Assembly: GCA_947488755.1 (NCBI GenBank)
Contig: CANLAD010000001.1
Coordinates: forward strand, 572,247 to 636,246
Direction of reading: 5' to 3'
From: an uncultured Erythrobacter sp.
Lineage (GTDB): Bacteria; Pseudomonadota; Alphaproteobacteria; Sphingomonadales; Sphingomonadaceae
Length of the DNA stretch: 64,000 bases
The notes under the pieces were generated by a model. That model searched no databases. It was not told the DNA's origin and worked only from the letters and a program-made list of their open reading frames with translations. The position numbers and the translations under genes are program-made. Of the stretch, positions 1 to 8,899 are shown piece by piece (positions within the stretch are counted from its first letter, which is position 1; the number at the start of each line of letters is the position of its first letter).

Positions 1-99
1 GATATCGGTGCGGCGGCCGCGTTTCTCGCAAGCCGCGAGGCAGGCTATATCACAGGCGAAACGCTGCACGTAAATGGCGGCATGGCGATGCTGGGGTAG
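1..99 (+). CDS. SDR-family reductase, C-terminal end only (FabG-like)
   Basis: The reading frame enters from outside the window and stops at the TAG at 97-99, leaving 32 codons. The tail reads as the last part of a short-chain dehydrogenase, with an AAAFLAS segment, then ITGETLHVNGG and a terminal MAMLG. This ending is characteristic of 3-oxoacyl-ACP reductase (FabG), the NADPH-dependent ketoreductase of fatty-acid synthesis. The active site is outside the window, so another SDR with a FabG-like tail (for example PhaB) cannot be excluded. The 164 bases between it and dnaN hold no gene and presumably the dnaN promoter. Confidence 0.75.
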   Translation, partial: DIGAAAAFLASREAGYITGETLHVNGGMAMLG

Positions 100-263
100 G
101 TGCAGGACGTTCCGGTGCGGCCTTATCCCCAAGCGAATAGCGCCTCACAAACCGTCAAACTTGCCCGCACCGACAGTCACGCTAAGGTTTTTCGAGAAAT
201 TCACCGTCTGCGGGGGCGATTCCGGTCCTGCTGGCGCCTCGCTGATAAAGGTGGGTCCAACCG

Positions 264-1391
264 ATGAAGGCTACGATCGAACGCGCGACGCTCCTGCGTT
301 GCCTGTCCCATGTCCAGTCCGTGGTCGAACGCCGCAACACAATCCCGATCCTCTCCAACATCCTTATCGATGCGAGCGATGGTGGCAGCGTCAAGGTGAT
401 GGCGACCGACCTCGACTTGCAGGTGGTCGAAACCATGAGCGCCGCTTCGGTCGAAACGGCGGGGGCCATCACGGTGTCGGCGCATCTGCTGTTCGATATT
501 GCGCGCAAGCTGCCCGAGGGCAGTCAGGTCAGTCTGGAAACCGCGGAAAATCGCATGGAGATCCGCGCGGGGCGTAGCCGGTTCAAGCTGCCGACCCTGC
601 CTCGCGATGACTTTCCGGTGATCGTCGAGGGCGATCTTCCGACCAGCTTCGAACTGCCCGCCCGTCAGCTCGCCGAGATGATCGACCGCACCCGGTTCGC
701 CATCTCGACCGAGGAAACGCGTTATTACCTGAACGGCATATTCCTGCACGTGACGGATGAGGACGAGCCGGTGCTGAAAGCTGCCGCGACCGACGGTCAC
801 CGGCTGGCGCGCTTCACCCTCGCACGGCCCGAAGGTGCGCAAGGAATGCCCGACGTGATCGTGCCGCGAAAGGCGGTCGCCGAACTGCGCAAGCTGCTCG
901 AGGAAGCGATGGACGGCTCGGTCCAGATCGACCTGTCAGCGAGCAAGATACGCTTCACGCTGAGCGGCGAGGGCGGGGTAGTGCTGACCAGCAAGCTGAT
1001 CGACGGAACCTTCCCCGATTACAGCCGCGTAATCCCCACCGCGAACGACAAGCTGCTGGAGATCGACCCGCATGAATTCTTCACCGCGGTCGATCGCGTC
1101 GCCACAATCGCGACCGAAAAAACGCGTGCGGTGAAGATGGGGCTCGATACCGACAAGGTGACGCTTTCCGTGACATCGCCCGACAACGGCAATGCGGCTG
1201 AAGAGCTGATGGCGGGCTATAAATCCGAGGGGTTCGAGATTGGCTTCAACGCCAATTACCTCAAAGATATTCTCGGTCAGTTCGACTCCGACAAGGTCGA
1301 GCTGCATCTCGCCGATGCGGGCGCGCCGACGCTCATTCGTGAGAATGACAAGAGCGCCGCGCTGTATGTCCTGATGCCAATGCGGGTGTGA
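264..1391 (+). CDS. dnaN: DNA polymerase III subunit beta (sliding clamp)
   Basis: The 375-residue protein has the usual length of the beta clamp and its three-fold repeated architecture. It opens with MKATIERATLL, followed by the RRNTIPILSNIL segment of domain I, and ends with the conserved YVLMPMRV tail that forms part of the partner-binding pocket. As a ring dimer it tethers DNA polymerase III to the template and binds other polymerases, MutS and ligase. The ATG at 264 follows AAAGGTGGG, a plausible ribosome binding site. It stands alone here, not beside dnaA or recF, and dnaE is about 48 kb away in the same orientation. Confidence 0.97.
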   Translation: MKATIERATLLRCLSHVQSVVERRNTIPILSNILIDASDGGSVKVMATDLDLQVVETMSAASVETAGAITVSAHLLFDIARKLPEGSQVSLETAENRMEIRAGRSRFKLPTLPRDDFPVIVEGDLPTSFELPARQLAEMIDRTRFAISTEETRYYLNGIFLHVTDEDEPVLKAAATDGHRLARFTLARPEGAQGMPDVIVPRKAVAELRKLLEEAMDGSVQIDLSASKIRFTLSGEGGVVLTSKLIDGTFPDYSRVIPTANDKLLEIDPHEFFTAVDRVATIATEKTRAVKMGLDTDKVTLSVTSPDNGNAAEELMAGYKSEGFEIGFNANYLKDILGQFDSDKVELHLADAGAPTLIRENDKSAALYVLMPMRV

Positions 1392-1525
1392 TTGGTCTGC
1401 GCGAGGGCGTTTTTTCGCTCCGTGGAGCATTCAAGGCGGTCCGGCGTTGATCCATCGCAAGCGGGTGGGAAAGCGCCCTCCGATCGACTAGCCCACAGTG
1501 TCGCCGCAAGAGGAGGCTTTTCCCC

Positions 1526-2620
1526 ATGACGAACAAGCAGGTCCACGTTCGCAAGGACAAGCCGACCGAAGCGCAGGTGGTCGAGGTCACGCCCGGTGAT
1601 CTGGCGCCCGAGATGGTGCGGCTGCAGATCGAAAGCTTCGCGGTCACCTCCAACAATGTCACCTATGCCGTGATGGGCGCGGGCTTCGGCTACTGGAATT
1701 TCTTCCCTCCCGCCGGAGATGATAAGGGCCAATTCGGCATCGTTCCGATGTGGGGTCACGCGCGGGTGAGCGAGAGCAACCATGCCGATATCCCCGTGGG
1801 CGAGCGGGTTTATGGCTACTTGCCTATGGCAGACATGCTCGACGTGTCGCCGGGCAAGATCACGCCCGAAGGGTTTGTCGATCTAGCGGCGCATCGTCAG
1901 GAGATGAGCCCGGTCTATAACCAGTATGCGCGGCTCGCGGACGACCCCGAGCATGATCCGGCGCGCGAGGCGGAGCGGATGATCTTCGGACCCCTGTTCC
2001 GCACCGGCTTTCTGATCGAGGATTTCATGCGGCGCGAAGGATGGCATGGTGCACGCGAAGTGATCCTAACCAGCGCATCATCGAAGACCGCCATGGGCCT
2101 CGCAAGCGTTACGAAGGCGAATTCGCCTGAGATCAAACGGATTGGACTGACTTCGGAGGCGAATGTCGATTTCGTCGAGGAAACCGGGCTTTATGACAAG
2201 GTCCACACATACGAAGAGATTGGCACCCTGCCGCTGCACGATTGCGTTGTGGTCGATTTTGCCGGGAATGGCGACGTGCTGCGCAACGTGCACGAGCATT
2301 TTGGCGAGATGCTCAAATACTCATGCCTCGTTGGTGCGACGCATGTCGAGGCGCGCAGCAGCTTCGATGACGAGGGTACTCCACCCGGGCCGAAGCCAAC
2401 GCTGTTTTTCGCGCCCGACCACGCGGTCGCCTTCTTCAAGGAGCACGGCGCGAAGGAGGGCGGTGAGAAGGTGGCGCAGGCGTGGCACGCTTTTCTCGAA
2501 GACGTGGAGGGTACGGTCGAAATAGATCGGCGTCAGGGTCTTGAGGCCGCGCGCGACACCTTCACAGCGATGGTCGAGGGCAAAGTCGACCCGGCCAAGG
2601 GCATTGTGATCGAGCCCTAG
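1526..2620 (+). CDS. DUF2855 family protein
   Basis: A 364-residue protein of the DUF2855 family. The fold is reminiscent of zinc-free medium-chain dehydrogenase/quinone reductase proteins: an N-terminal beta-rich region with AVTSNNVTYAVMG, then a nucleotide-binding half with VILTSASSKTAMG near residue 180 and VVVDFAGNGDVLRNV near 245. No biochemical role is established for the family that I know of. AGGAGG lies 13 bases before the ATG at 1526. It is convergent with the deacylase gene, only 13 bases separating the two stop codons. No operon partner is visible. Confidence 0.85.
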   Translation: MTNKQVHVRKDKPTEAQVVEVTPGDLAPEMVRLQIESFAVTSNNVTYAVMGAGFGYWNFFPPAGDDKGQFGIVPMWGHARVSESNHADIPVGERVYGYLPMADMLDVSPGKITPEGFVDLAAHRQEMSPVYNQYARLADDPEHDPAREAERMIFGPLFRTGFLIEDFMRREGWHGAREVILTSASSKTAMGLASVTKANSPEIKRIGLTSEANVDFVEETGLYDKVHTYEEIGTLPLHDCVVVDFAGNGDVLRNVHEHFGEMLKYSCLVGATHVEARSSFDDEGTPPGPKPTLFFAPDHAVAFFKEHGAKEGGEKVAQAWHAFLEDVEGTVEIDRRQGLEAARDTFTAMVEGKVDPAKGIVIEP

Positions 2621-2633
2621 GCCGGATCGAAAG

Positions 2634-4400
2634 TCACTCCGCCGCCTCGGCCAGCTCCGCGCGCTGTGGCCCGCGGATCAGGCCGCCTGGGGTTTCGCCG
2701 GTCCACTTGCCGTTCTCGAAGGTCACGATGCCGCTCTTGATCGTCGCGACATAGCCGTCCGCTTTTTGCAGCAAGCGCTTGCCACCCGCTGGCAGGTCGA
2801 AAGCGAGCCAGGGACGGCCGAGCTTGAGCCGCTCCATGTCGATCACGTTGAGATCGGCGAGATAGCCGGGTGCGATTACGCCGCGATCCTCCAACCCATA
2901 AAGCAAGGCGGTGTCGCGGCACTGGCGCTTGATCGCGTGTTCAAGGCTCAGCCGCTCCCCACGCTTACGGTTCTTCACCCAATGTTCGAGCATGAAGGTG
3001 GGCGAGGCGGCATCGCAGATCGTCCCGCAATGCGCGCCGCCATCGGACAGCGAATTCACCGTGTCATCGGCCTGTTGCAGTGGCAGGAGAAAGTCGAGAT
3101 TGCCGTCGGCATAATTGAGGATCGGCAGGTAGATAAAGCCGTTCCCATCCTCGCGGCATAGCATGTCGTAAGCGTATTCCTGCGGATCGACGCCCGCAGT
3201 CTGAGCGCGCGCGTTCACGCTGGCGCTCGCATCGGGTTCGTAGTCGAAATCCGGGTCCATCTCGTATTGCAGCGCCCAACCTTGCGTGATGACCATCACG
3301 ACCTGAATGATATCCTGCGGCGCATCGGAGTAATCGTTGGCCTCGGACAGCAATTGCGCCTTGAACGCCGGGTCGAGCAGCTTCGCCTTCTGTTCCTCCC
3401 ACGGCAATTCCGCGATCGCCTGCCAACTGGGACGATAGACGAACGGGTGGACGGTCCCTTGCCACGCCATGATGATGCCGTTGCCGCGCAGCGCGATCTG
3501 GGCGACGATGTTCGCGCCGTTGTCGTTCTCGGCGCGCATGGTTGCGATCTGTTCATCAAGGTCGAGATCCTTGGCGATCGACTGCAGGGCGGCGAAGGTG
3601 ACGGGGATCCCCGCCTCGCGGCTGAGCTTCCCCATCCAGTCGAACTCGTTCCATTCGCGCTGCAAGTCGCTCGCCATTTCGAACACGGCATGACCGCCCG
3701 CCTTTTGAGCGCGGCCCATGGCGTGACCGATCGCGACCAGCTCCTCAGGGGTTGCGGTAGTGCCGGGGACCAGCTCACCATCGACCGATTTGTGCAGCAC
3801 CGTGCGCGAAGTGGAAAAGCCCAGCGCCCCGGCCCGCACGCCTTCCTCGACGATGGCGCTCATCTTCTCGATATCGTCCCCGGTCGGCACCGCGCCCGGC
3901 TGCTCGCGGTCGCCCAGCACGTAGGCGCGAACCGCGCCGTGAGGGACATGCGTTCCGATATCGACCGTGCGAGGCAGCTTTTCGAGAGCATCGAGATATT
4001 CGGGGAAGGTCTCCCAGTCCCAGGTGATCCCTTCGGCGAGAGCGGTGCCGGGGATGTCCTCGACCCCTTCCATCAGGCTGATGAGCCATTCGTGCCGGTC
4101 GGGCTTGGCGGGCGCAAAGCCGACGCCGCAATTGCCCATGACAACTGTGGTGACGCCGTGCCAGCTCGATGGGGCCATTTCCTGGTCCCAGGTGGCCTGA
4201 CCATCGTAATGCGTGTGAATGTCGACAAAGCCGGGCGCGACCACTTTGCCGCTGGCGTCGATCTCGCGCGCCGCTTCGCCGGACACATCGCCGACCGCGA
4301 CGATCACGCCATCCTTTACCGCAACATCGCCAGTGAATGCGTCCGCACCCGTGCCATCGACGATCGTGCCGCCACGGATGATAAGGTCATAGCCTGCCAT
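2634..4400 (-). CDS. N-acyl-D-amino-acid deacylase / amidohydrolase family protein
   Basis: A 588-residue metal-dependent amidohydrolase of the D-aminoacylase type. The N-terminal beta-sandwich starts [16 protein letters not shown], and the metal-binding motif [11 protein letters not shown] lies near residue 65. The GNCGVGFAP segment and a late SDGGAHCG segment are typical of this subfamily. Members hydrolyse N-acyl-D-amino acids or related amides; the substrate here is not knowable from sequence. The open frame continues upstream to about 5117, but the start at 4400 is chosen because GGAGAGAAGC precedes this ATG and the family N-terminus begins here. It is divergent from the glycerophosphodiesterase gene, with 141 bases between the starts. 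Confidence 0.88.
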   Translation of the reverse strand: MAGYDLIIRGGTIVDGTGADAFTGDVAVKDGVIVAVGDVSGEAAREIDASGKVVAPGFVDIHTHYDGQATWDQEMAPSSWHGVTTVVMGNCGVGFAPAKPDRHEWLISLMEGVEDIPGTALAEGITWDWETFPEYLDALEKLPRTVDIGTHVPHGAVRAYVLGDREQPGAVPTGDDIEKMSAIVEEGVRAGALGFSTSRTVLHKSVDGELVPGTTATPEELVAIGHAMGRAQKAGGHAVFEMASDLQREWNEFDWMGKLSREAGIPVTFAALQSIAKDLDLDEQIATMRAENDNGANIVAQIALRGNGIIMAWQGTVHPFVYRPSWQAIAELPWEEQKAKLLDPAFKAQLLSEANDYSDAPQDIIQVVMVITQGWALQYEMDPDFDYEPDASASVNARAQTAGVDPQEYAYDMLCREDGNGFIYLPILNYADGNLDFLLPLQQADDTVNSLSDGGAHCGTICDAASPTFMLEHWVKNRKRGERLSLEHAIKRQCRDTALLYGLEDRGVIAPGYLADLNVIDMERLKLGRPWLAFDLPAGGKRLLQKADGYVATIKSGIVTFENGKWTGETPGGLIRGPQRAELAEAAE

Positions 4401-4541
4401 GCTTCTCTCCTTTACCCGCGCGCAGAATGTCCTATCGCCCGGCGCGAGTCCATGCCCCGATATGGCGCCCCGGCGCTGTGCGCTGTCATGCAATTGCGAC
4501 GAAGCCGCCGTAGCGAGTCTGTGAAACCGAGGAACCCGCGC

Positions 4542-5483
4542 ATGAAGTTCACGACACCTGCTCTGGTCTGCGCTCTGCTTGGATCGACAATCGCATTCGC
4601 GCAAGAGACCCCCGACGGGCAATGGCGGCTCGTGCCCGAAAGCGACCTTTCGGCCATGATCGACTGCCACGAAGCGACGGACAAAAGCCTCATTTCCGCG
4701 CATCGCGGCGGGCCCTCTCCCGGCCTGCCGGAAAATTCGATCCCGGCGATGGATGCGGTGCTGACCGCGCTGCCCGCGATCATGGAAGTCGACGTTGCGC
4801 GCAGCCCCGATGGGGTGCACTATCTGATGCACGACCGCAGGCTGGACCGCACCACGACCGGCAGCGGCAGCGTTTCCGAGACACCGTGGACCGAGGTGGA
4901 GCAGCTTTTCCTGGTCGATACCGCCGGATGGCAGACGCCTTATCGCGTGCCCACCTTGCGCGCTGCGCTTGAATGGGCGCTGGGGCGGACCGCGCTCCAG
5001 ATCGACTTCAAGCGCACCGCCGATTTTGAGGAGGTTATCGCGCTGGTTCGGGAAACCGGCAATGCCAACAACGTGATCCTCATCGCCTATTCGGTCGGCG
5101 CGGCGCGGCGGCTGCACGAACTCGCGCCCGAAATGCTGATCTCGTTCTCGCTCAATGCGCCGGGTGAGCTGGACGAACTGGTCGCGGCCGGCGTTCCGGA
5201 GGATCGGGTGATTGCGTTCACCGGCACGCGCACGGTTCGCCCCGACCTTTACGCAGCGCTGGACGCGCGCGATGTCGAGGTGATCTTCGGCACGCTAGGC
5301 CGCTCGCCAAGTTCGCTCGACAATATATTCGCGCGCTTCGGCACCGATGAGCGCTATGCCGAGCTATCGGAGGGCGGGGTGGATGTGCTCGCAACCGACC
5401 GCCCGCGCGAAGCAGCTGCCGCGCTCGCCGATGCGGAGCGGCTGCCTGTAGCGGGCCAGTGCGGCGTGGCCCGCGCGCCCTAG
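4542..5483 (+). CDS. Secreted glycerophosphodiester phosphodiesterase
   Basis: A 313-residue GDPD-family enzyme hydrolysing glycerophosphodiesters to glycerol 3-phosphate and an alcohol. The start at 4542 gives a clear signal peptide (MKFTTPALVCALLGSTIAFA), so it is probably periplasmic. Catalytic-site signatures are visible: SAHRGG with LPENS near residue 53, EVDVARSPDG, and the general acid region LMHDRRLDRTT. The TIM-barrel core follows with LQIDFK and later DVLATDRP. A longer in-frame opening from 3267 runs antisense through the deacylase gene and is rejected. The TAG stop overlaps the stop of the opposing hydrolase gene by a few bases. Confidence 0.9.
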   Translation: MKFTTPALVCALLGSTIAFAQETPDGQWRLVPESDLSAMIDCHEATDKSLISAHRGGPSPGLPENSIPAMDAVLTALPAIMEVDVARSPDGVHYLMHDRRLDRTTTGSGSVSETPWTEVEQLFLVDTAGWQTPYRVPTLRAALEWALGRTALQIDFKRTADFEEVIALVRETGNANNVILIAYSVGAARRLHELAPEMLISFSLNAPGELDELVAAGVPEDRVIAFTGTRTVRPDLYAALDARDVEVIFGTLGRSPSSLDNIFARFGTDERYAELSEGGVDVLATDRPREAAAALADAERLPVAGQCGVARAP

Positions 5484-6337
5484 GCCGTAGTCTCCGCGTC
5501 CAAGCGCTCAGGCGCCTGTTCGTTCTCGTCGCCGAGAAACGCGCGGATTTCCGGCAGGCTCTCGCGCGCATGGGTCATCAGGAACAGGTGCCCCGCGCCC
5601 TTGAAGGTGACCAGCCGGGAGCCGGGAATGGCGTGGTGCAGTATATGCCCGTTCGCCACCGGCACGACGCGATCGTCCTCGCCCATCAGGATCAGCGTCG
5701 GCTTATCCATGAAGGGGAGTGCGGGCAGGCTGGTCCAGCCCATCATGCTCATCAGTTGATAGGTGTAACCGATAGGCGATGGCGGACGGAGCCGACCGAT
5801 ATGCGCCTCTTTCTCGGCCCGTGATTTCGGGTCCATCGTCTGGCCATAAAGCGATGCGAACAGCTCGTTCATGAAAGCGGTGTCGCTGTAGCCAAGCGGG
5901 TTCGCCATCAGTCCGAAAGCACCCGGATCGCCCGGCACCATTGCTAACCCCGCATTGGTCGCCGCCAGCACGACCCGGCGCGTCGATCCGGGATGTTGCA
6001 GCGCGAAATGCTGCGCCAGTGCGCCGCCCCACGACACCCCCATCACGTCGACCAGGTCGACTTTCAGACGTCGCAGCAAGCGATGCGCGGTCCAGCTCAT
6101 GGTGAAAGGGTTGTAGGGGACCAGCGGGTCGGGCGATCCGCCGGTTCCCGGCATGTCGAATATGATGAAGGCGCGCTCCGGCATGGCGTCCATCATCGGC
6201 GCGACCGCTTCGATGTTCGCGCCGATCCCGTTGAAAAAGAGAACCGGTGGATGCTCGTAGGCCTTATCGAGCCGCCAGGTTGCAATCCGCAGTTCTCGTC
6301 CGCCCACCCGCTCGTGCGTGACGTGCGCGTCCTTCAT
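5480..6337 (-). CDS. Alpha/beta hydrolase, PhaZ-like (polyhydroxyalkanoate depolymerase type)
   Basis: A 285-residue alpha/beta hydrolase. It closely follows the intracellular medium-chain PHA depolymerase PhaZ of pseudomonads: FFNGIGANIE near the N-terminus, the nucleophile elbow GVSWGGALAQ, VVLAATNAG, GWTSLPAL, MGEDDRVV carrying the acid residue, and GHLFLMTHA carrying the histidine. Such enzymes release hydroxyalkanoic acids from storage polymer. The ATG at 6337 gives the PhaZ-like length; an in-frame GTG at 6400 would add 21 residues but lacks a clear ribosome binding site. PHA depolymerase activity is inferred; a general esterase is the alternative. A 3-hydroxybutyrate dehydrogenase lies at 31.4 kb. 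Confidence 0.82.
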   Translation of the reverse strand: MKDAHVTHERVGGRELRIATWRLDKAYEHPPVLFFNGIGANIEAVAPMMDAMPERAFIIFDMPGTGGSPDPLVPYNPFTMSWTAHRLLRRLKVDLVDVMGVSWGGALAQHFALQHPGSTRRVVLAATNAGLAMVPGDPGAFGLMANPLGYSDTAFMNELFASLYGQTMDPKSRAEKEAHIGRLRPPSPIGYTYQLMSMMGWTSLPALPFMDKPTLILMGEDDRVVPVANGHILHHAIPGSRLVTFKGAGHLFLMTHARESLPEIRAFLGDENEQAPERLDAETTA

Positions 6338-6598
6338 TGCCGTTTTCAAACCTGATGCCCCATTGCTGTCTGGTGCCGCCGCGCCTTCCACCCGAGCCAC
6401 GGCTGCGATCTTGTGCTTTGCAACATTCGCGTATCAGACTTTTGTCCGCCCGTTGAGTCCGCCTGTCACGACGTTGCATTGTCAGGAAATCTTACACTTT
6501 CGCCGCGGATATTAGGCAATTGCTAACCCGAAGGCCCTATCTCCGAGTGTCGACCAGACGGTCTATTCGGCAACAATTACAACGGGAAAGCACGAAGG

Positions 6599-8821
6599 GT
6601 GCCCCTCAAGGGTTTTCTGTCCTCAAGAAGCGGTGGAAAGCAGCGCGGTGGTCGCGCCCCTGAAAGTGTGCGTTTTTCCGACACCCGCAATGGCGCGGAC
6701 GTGCTCGGTGACGATGAAAAGCTTGCGATGCTCTCCGATCTCGAACGGTCGGGCCTGGGCTGGTTCTGGGCCAGCGATGCCGATGGCAATCTCACATATC
6801 TGAGCGCTACCATCGCAGAGCGGATCGAACTGCCGCTGTCGGATCTTGTCGGGCACAAATTGATCGAGGTCTTTGCTTCCGCCGAACAGGAGGTGCGCAG
6901 CAAGACGCTCGCGCTCAAACTCGCGGCGCGCAAATCATTCAGCGGGTTTGCGGTGCGCGCGCAAAAGCGGCCTGATCGCGCGGTCCTGCGTCTCGCCGGA
7001 CAGCCTGTGTTCGAGGGCGATCGTTTCGTCGGGTATCGCGGCACCGGAACGGATATCACGGATGAATACCACCGCGAGGAAGAGACCGAGCGGCTGGCAA
7101 AGTACGATTCGCTCACGGGACTTTCCAATCGTCACCGGATGGACCGCCTGATCGAGACGACGCTGACCGCGTTCAAGGCGGCGAAGCGCAGTTGCGCAGT
7201 GCTCATGCTCGATCTCGATCGGTTCAAGCATGTCAACGACACGCTTGGTCACGGAGCGGGGGACGAATTGCTCAAACAGGTCGCTGACCGGCTTAAGCGC
7301 TCCGTCGAGGTCGATTGCGAGATCGGGCGCCTCGGCGGCGACGAATTTCAGGTGATCATCCCCGATCACGATGATCGCGGCGATCTGGGCGAGATCGCGC
7401 TGAAGATCATCACCATGCTCAAGCAACCCTATTCACTCGACGAGGGACGCGCGGTGATCGGCGCGTCGATCGGCATCGCGGTCGCGCCGCATGACGGGGT
7501 GGACGCCGAAGCGATTGTGCGAGCCGCCGATCTGGCGCTGTACGCCGCCAAGAATGATGGCCGTGGGCGCTTTCGCTTCTTCTCCGGCGAGCTCGAGAAC
7601 GAAGCATTATTCCGCCGTCGGCTCGAAGAAGGTCTGGAAGAGGCGGTCCGCGAACAGCAGCTGTTCCTTCGCTATGAGCCGATCGTCGAGGCCACCAGCA
7701 GCCACGTCACCGCGCTTGAAGCACACATCTGCTGGGAGCACTCGCAACGCGGCGTGATCGAAGAGGACGAGTTTGCGCTGATCCTCGATGGCTCGGGCCA
7801 GGTGGTCGAGGTGGGCACTTGGGCGATCATGGAGGCCTGCCGCACTGCTGCGTCATGGCCGGAAACGGTGCGCGTCGCGGTCAACATTCCGGTCCCGCTG
7901 TTCATGGCGGATGGCTTTATCGAAACCGTATCAGACGCCCTCGCATCGACCGATCTGGCAGCGAACCGGCTCGAGTTTGAAATCAGCGAGGCGATTTTCT
8001 TCGGCGATCCCGAGGCGGTGGACCGCACACTCGCGAACCTCTTCAGGCTTGGCGTGCGATTGACGCTCGACGAATTTGGCAGCGGCTATTCCAGCCTCGC
8101 CTATCTTCGGCGCGCGCCGTTCGACACGGTCAAGATCGACGAGGCGCTGATTGCGGAGGCTGAGGAAAATGGCGGGCGCGATCTGGGTCTCATCCGCGCG
8201 ATCGCCGCGCTGGCAGAGGCTCTCGACATGGGAACGATCGCCAACGGCATCGAAACGATGACGCTGTTCGAGCGGCTGAAAGACTGCGGGATCGGCCGGG
8301 TCGAGGGTCCGATCGTATCCGATCCGCTCGAACGCGATGCGGTTGAAAGCGAACTGACCGGCGGTGCCTGGACCATCGCCCCAAGCGGTGACCGCACTGC
8401 GCGCGCTCGGCGGCGCACGGTCTATCGCAAGATTCAGGTGATCCACGACGACCATTCCTATGAAGTGACCTTGCGCAACCTGTCGCGGACCGGCGCTTTG
8501 ATCGAAGGATTGGTTGATGTGCCAAAAGGCACGCAATTCGTGGTCGATCTGGGCGGCGGACAATTGGCGGTGGCAGAGGTCAATCGTTCCAATGGAGACA
8601 CGCAGGCGCTCGAATTCGAGCAGCCTCTGGTCGATGATGGGTCAGGCGGGCTGGTGACTCGCAACCGGGTGAGCCCATATGCGCTTGCTTCAGCGGGAGC
8701 CGCCCTGGCCGCGCTGTCTCCGGGCAACTATAAAGCGATGCGAGGCGGGGCGCTCAGCGAAGGCGATGGCAGCGCGCCCAAATTCGGCTATGCGCAGCGC
8801 GCAAGACCGGAAGCCGCCTGA
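6599..8821 (+). CDS. PAS-GGDEF-EAL-PilZ protein (cyclic di-GMP signalling)
   Basis: A 740-residue multidomain protein. A PAS-like sensor occupies residues 45-158. A GGDEF domain spans about 165-330, with an intact GGDEF motif at 246-250 and the DLDRFKHVNDTLGH metal/substrate region, but no RxxD inhibitory site upstream. An EAL-type domain spans about 340-580, and a PilZ domain with RRRTVYRK and NLSRTGALIEG lies at about 600-680. The EAL domain looks degraded: EAH at 374-376 instead of EAL, DE at 491-492 instead of DD, and ANGIE at 548-552 instead of AEGVE. It is therefore probably a diguanylate cyclase with a non-catalytic EAL module and a c-di-GMP-sensing PilZ tail. No transmembrane segment is seen. 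The start is a GTG after GAAGG. Confidence 0.9.
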   Translation: MPLKGFLSSRSGGKQRGGRAPESVRFSDTRNGADVLGDDEKLAMLSDLERSGLGWFWASDADGNLTYLSATIAERIELPLSDLVGHKLIEVFASAEQEVRSKTLALKLAARKSFSGFAVRAQKRPDRAVLRLAGQPVFEGDRFVGYRGTGTDITDEYHREEETERLAKYDSLTGLSNRHRMDRLIETTLTAFKAAKRSCAVLMLDLDRFKHVNDTLGHGAGDELLKQVADRLKRSVEVDCEIGRLGGDEFQVIIPDHDDRGDLGEIALKIITMLKQPYSLDEGRAVIGASIGIAVAPHDGVDAEAIVRAADLALYAAKNDGRGRFRFFSGELENEALFRRRLEEGLEEAVREQQLFLRYEPIVEATSSHVTALEAHICWEHSQRGVIEEDEFALILDGSGQVVEVGTWAIMEACRTAASWPETVRVAVNIPVPLFMADGFIETVSDALASTDLAANRLEFEISEAIFFGDPEAVDRTLANLFRLGVRLTLDEFGSGYSSLAYLRRAPFDTVKIDEALIAEAEENGGRDLGLIRAIAALAEALDMGTIANGIETMTLFERLKDCGIGRVEGPIVSDPLERDAVESELTGGAWTIAPSGDRTARARRRTVYRKIQVIHDDHSYEVTLRNLSRTGALIEGLVDVPKGTQFVVDLGGGQLAVAEVNRSNGDTQALEFEQPLVDDGSGGLVTRNRVSPYALASAGAALAALSPGNYKAMRGGALSEGDGSAPKFGYAQRARPEAA

Positions 8822-8899
8822 TACGCGCCTTTGACGCAGGTCGGTGTTGCGATTTTCGCGAATGACACCGCCTTTGCAGCCCGCTAGACGCAGGGCGAA

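Noticed and set aside
123..131. TTATCCCCA near dnaN as a DnaA box and possible origin
   Set aside because: One mismatch to TTATCCACA, a single site, no AT-rich unwinding region and no dnaA nearby; the same 9-mer occurs by chance inside a gene near 11041.
1392..1525. Rho-independent terminator after dnaN (T-tract near 1411)
   Set aside because: There is a run of T, but no stable stem directly before it.
3267..4541. Upstream in-frame extension of the glycerophosphodiesterase
   Set aside because: It runs antisense through the deacylase gene; the true start at 4542 gives a signal peptide.
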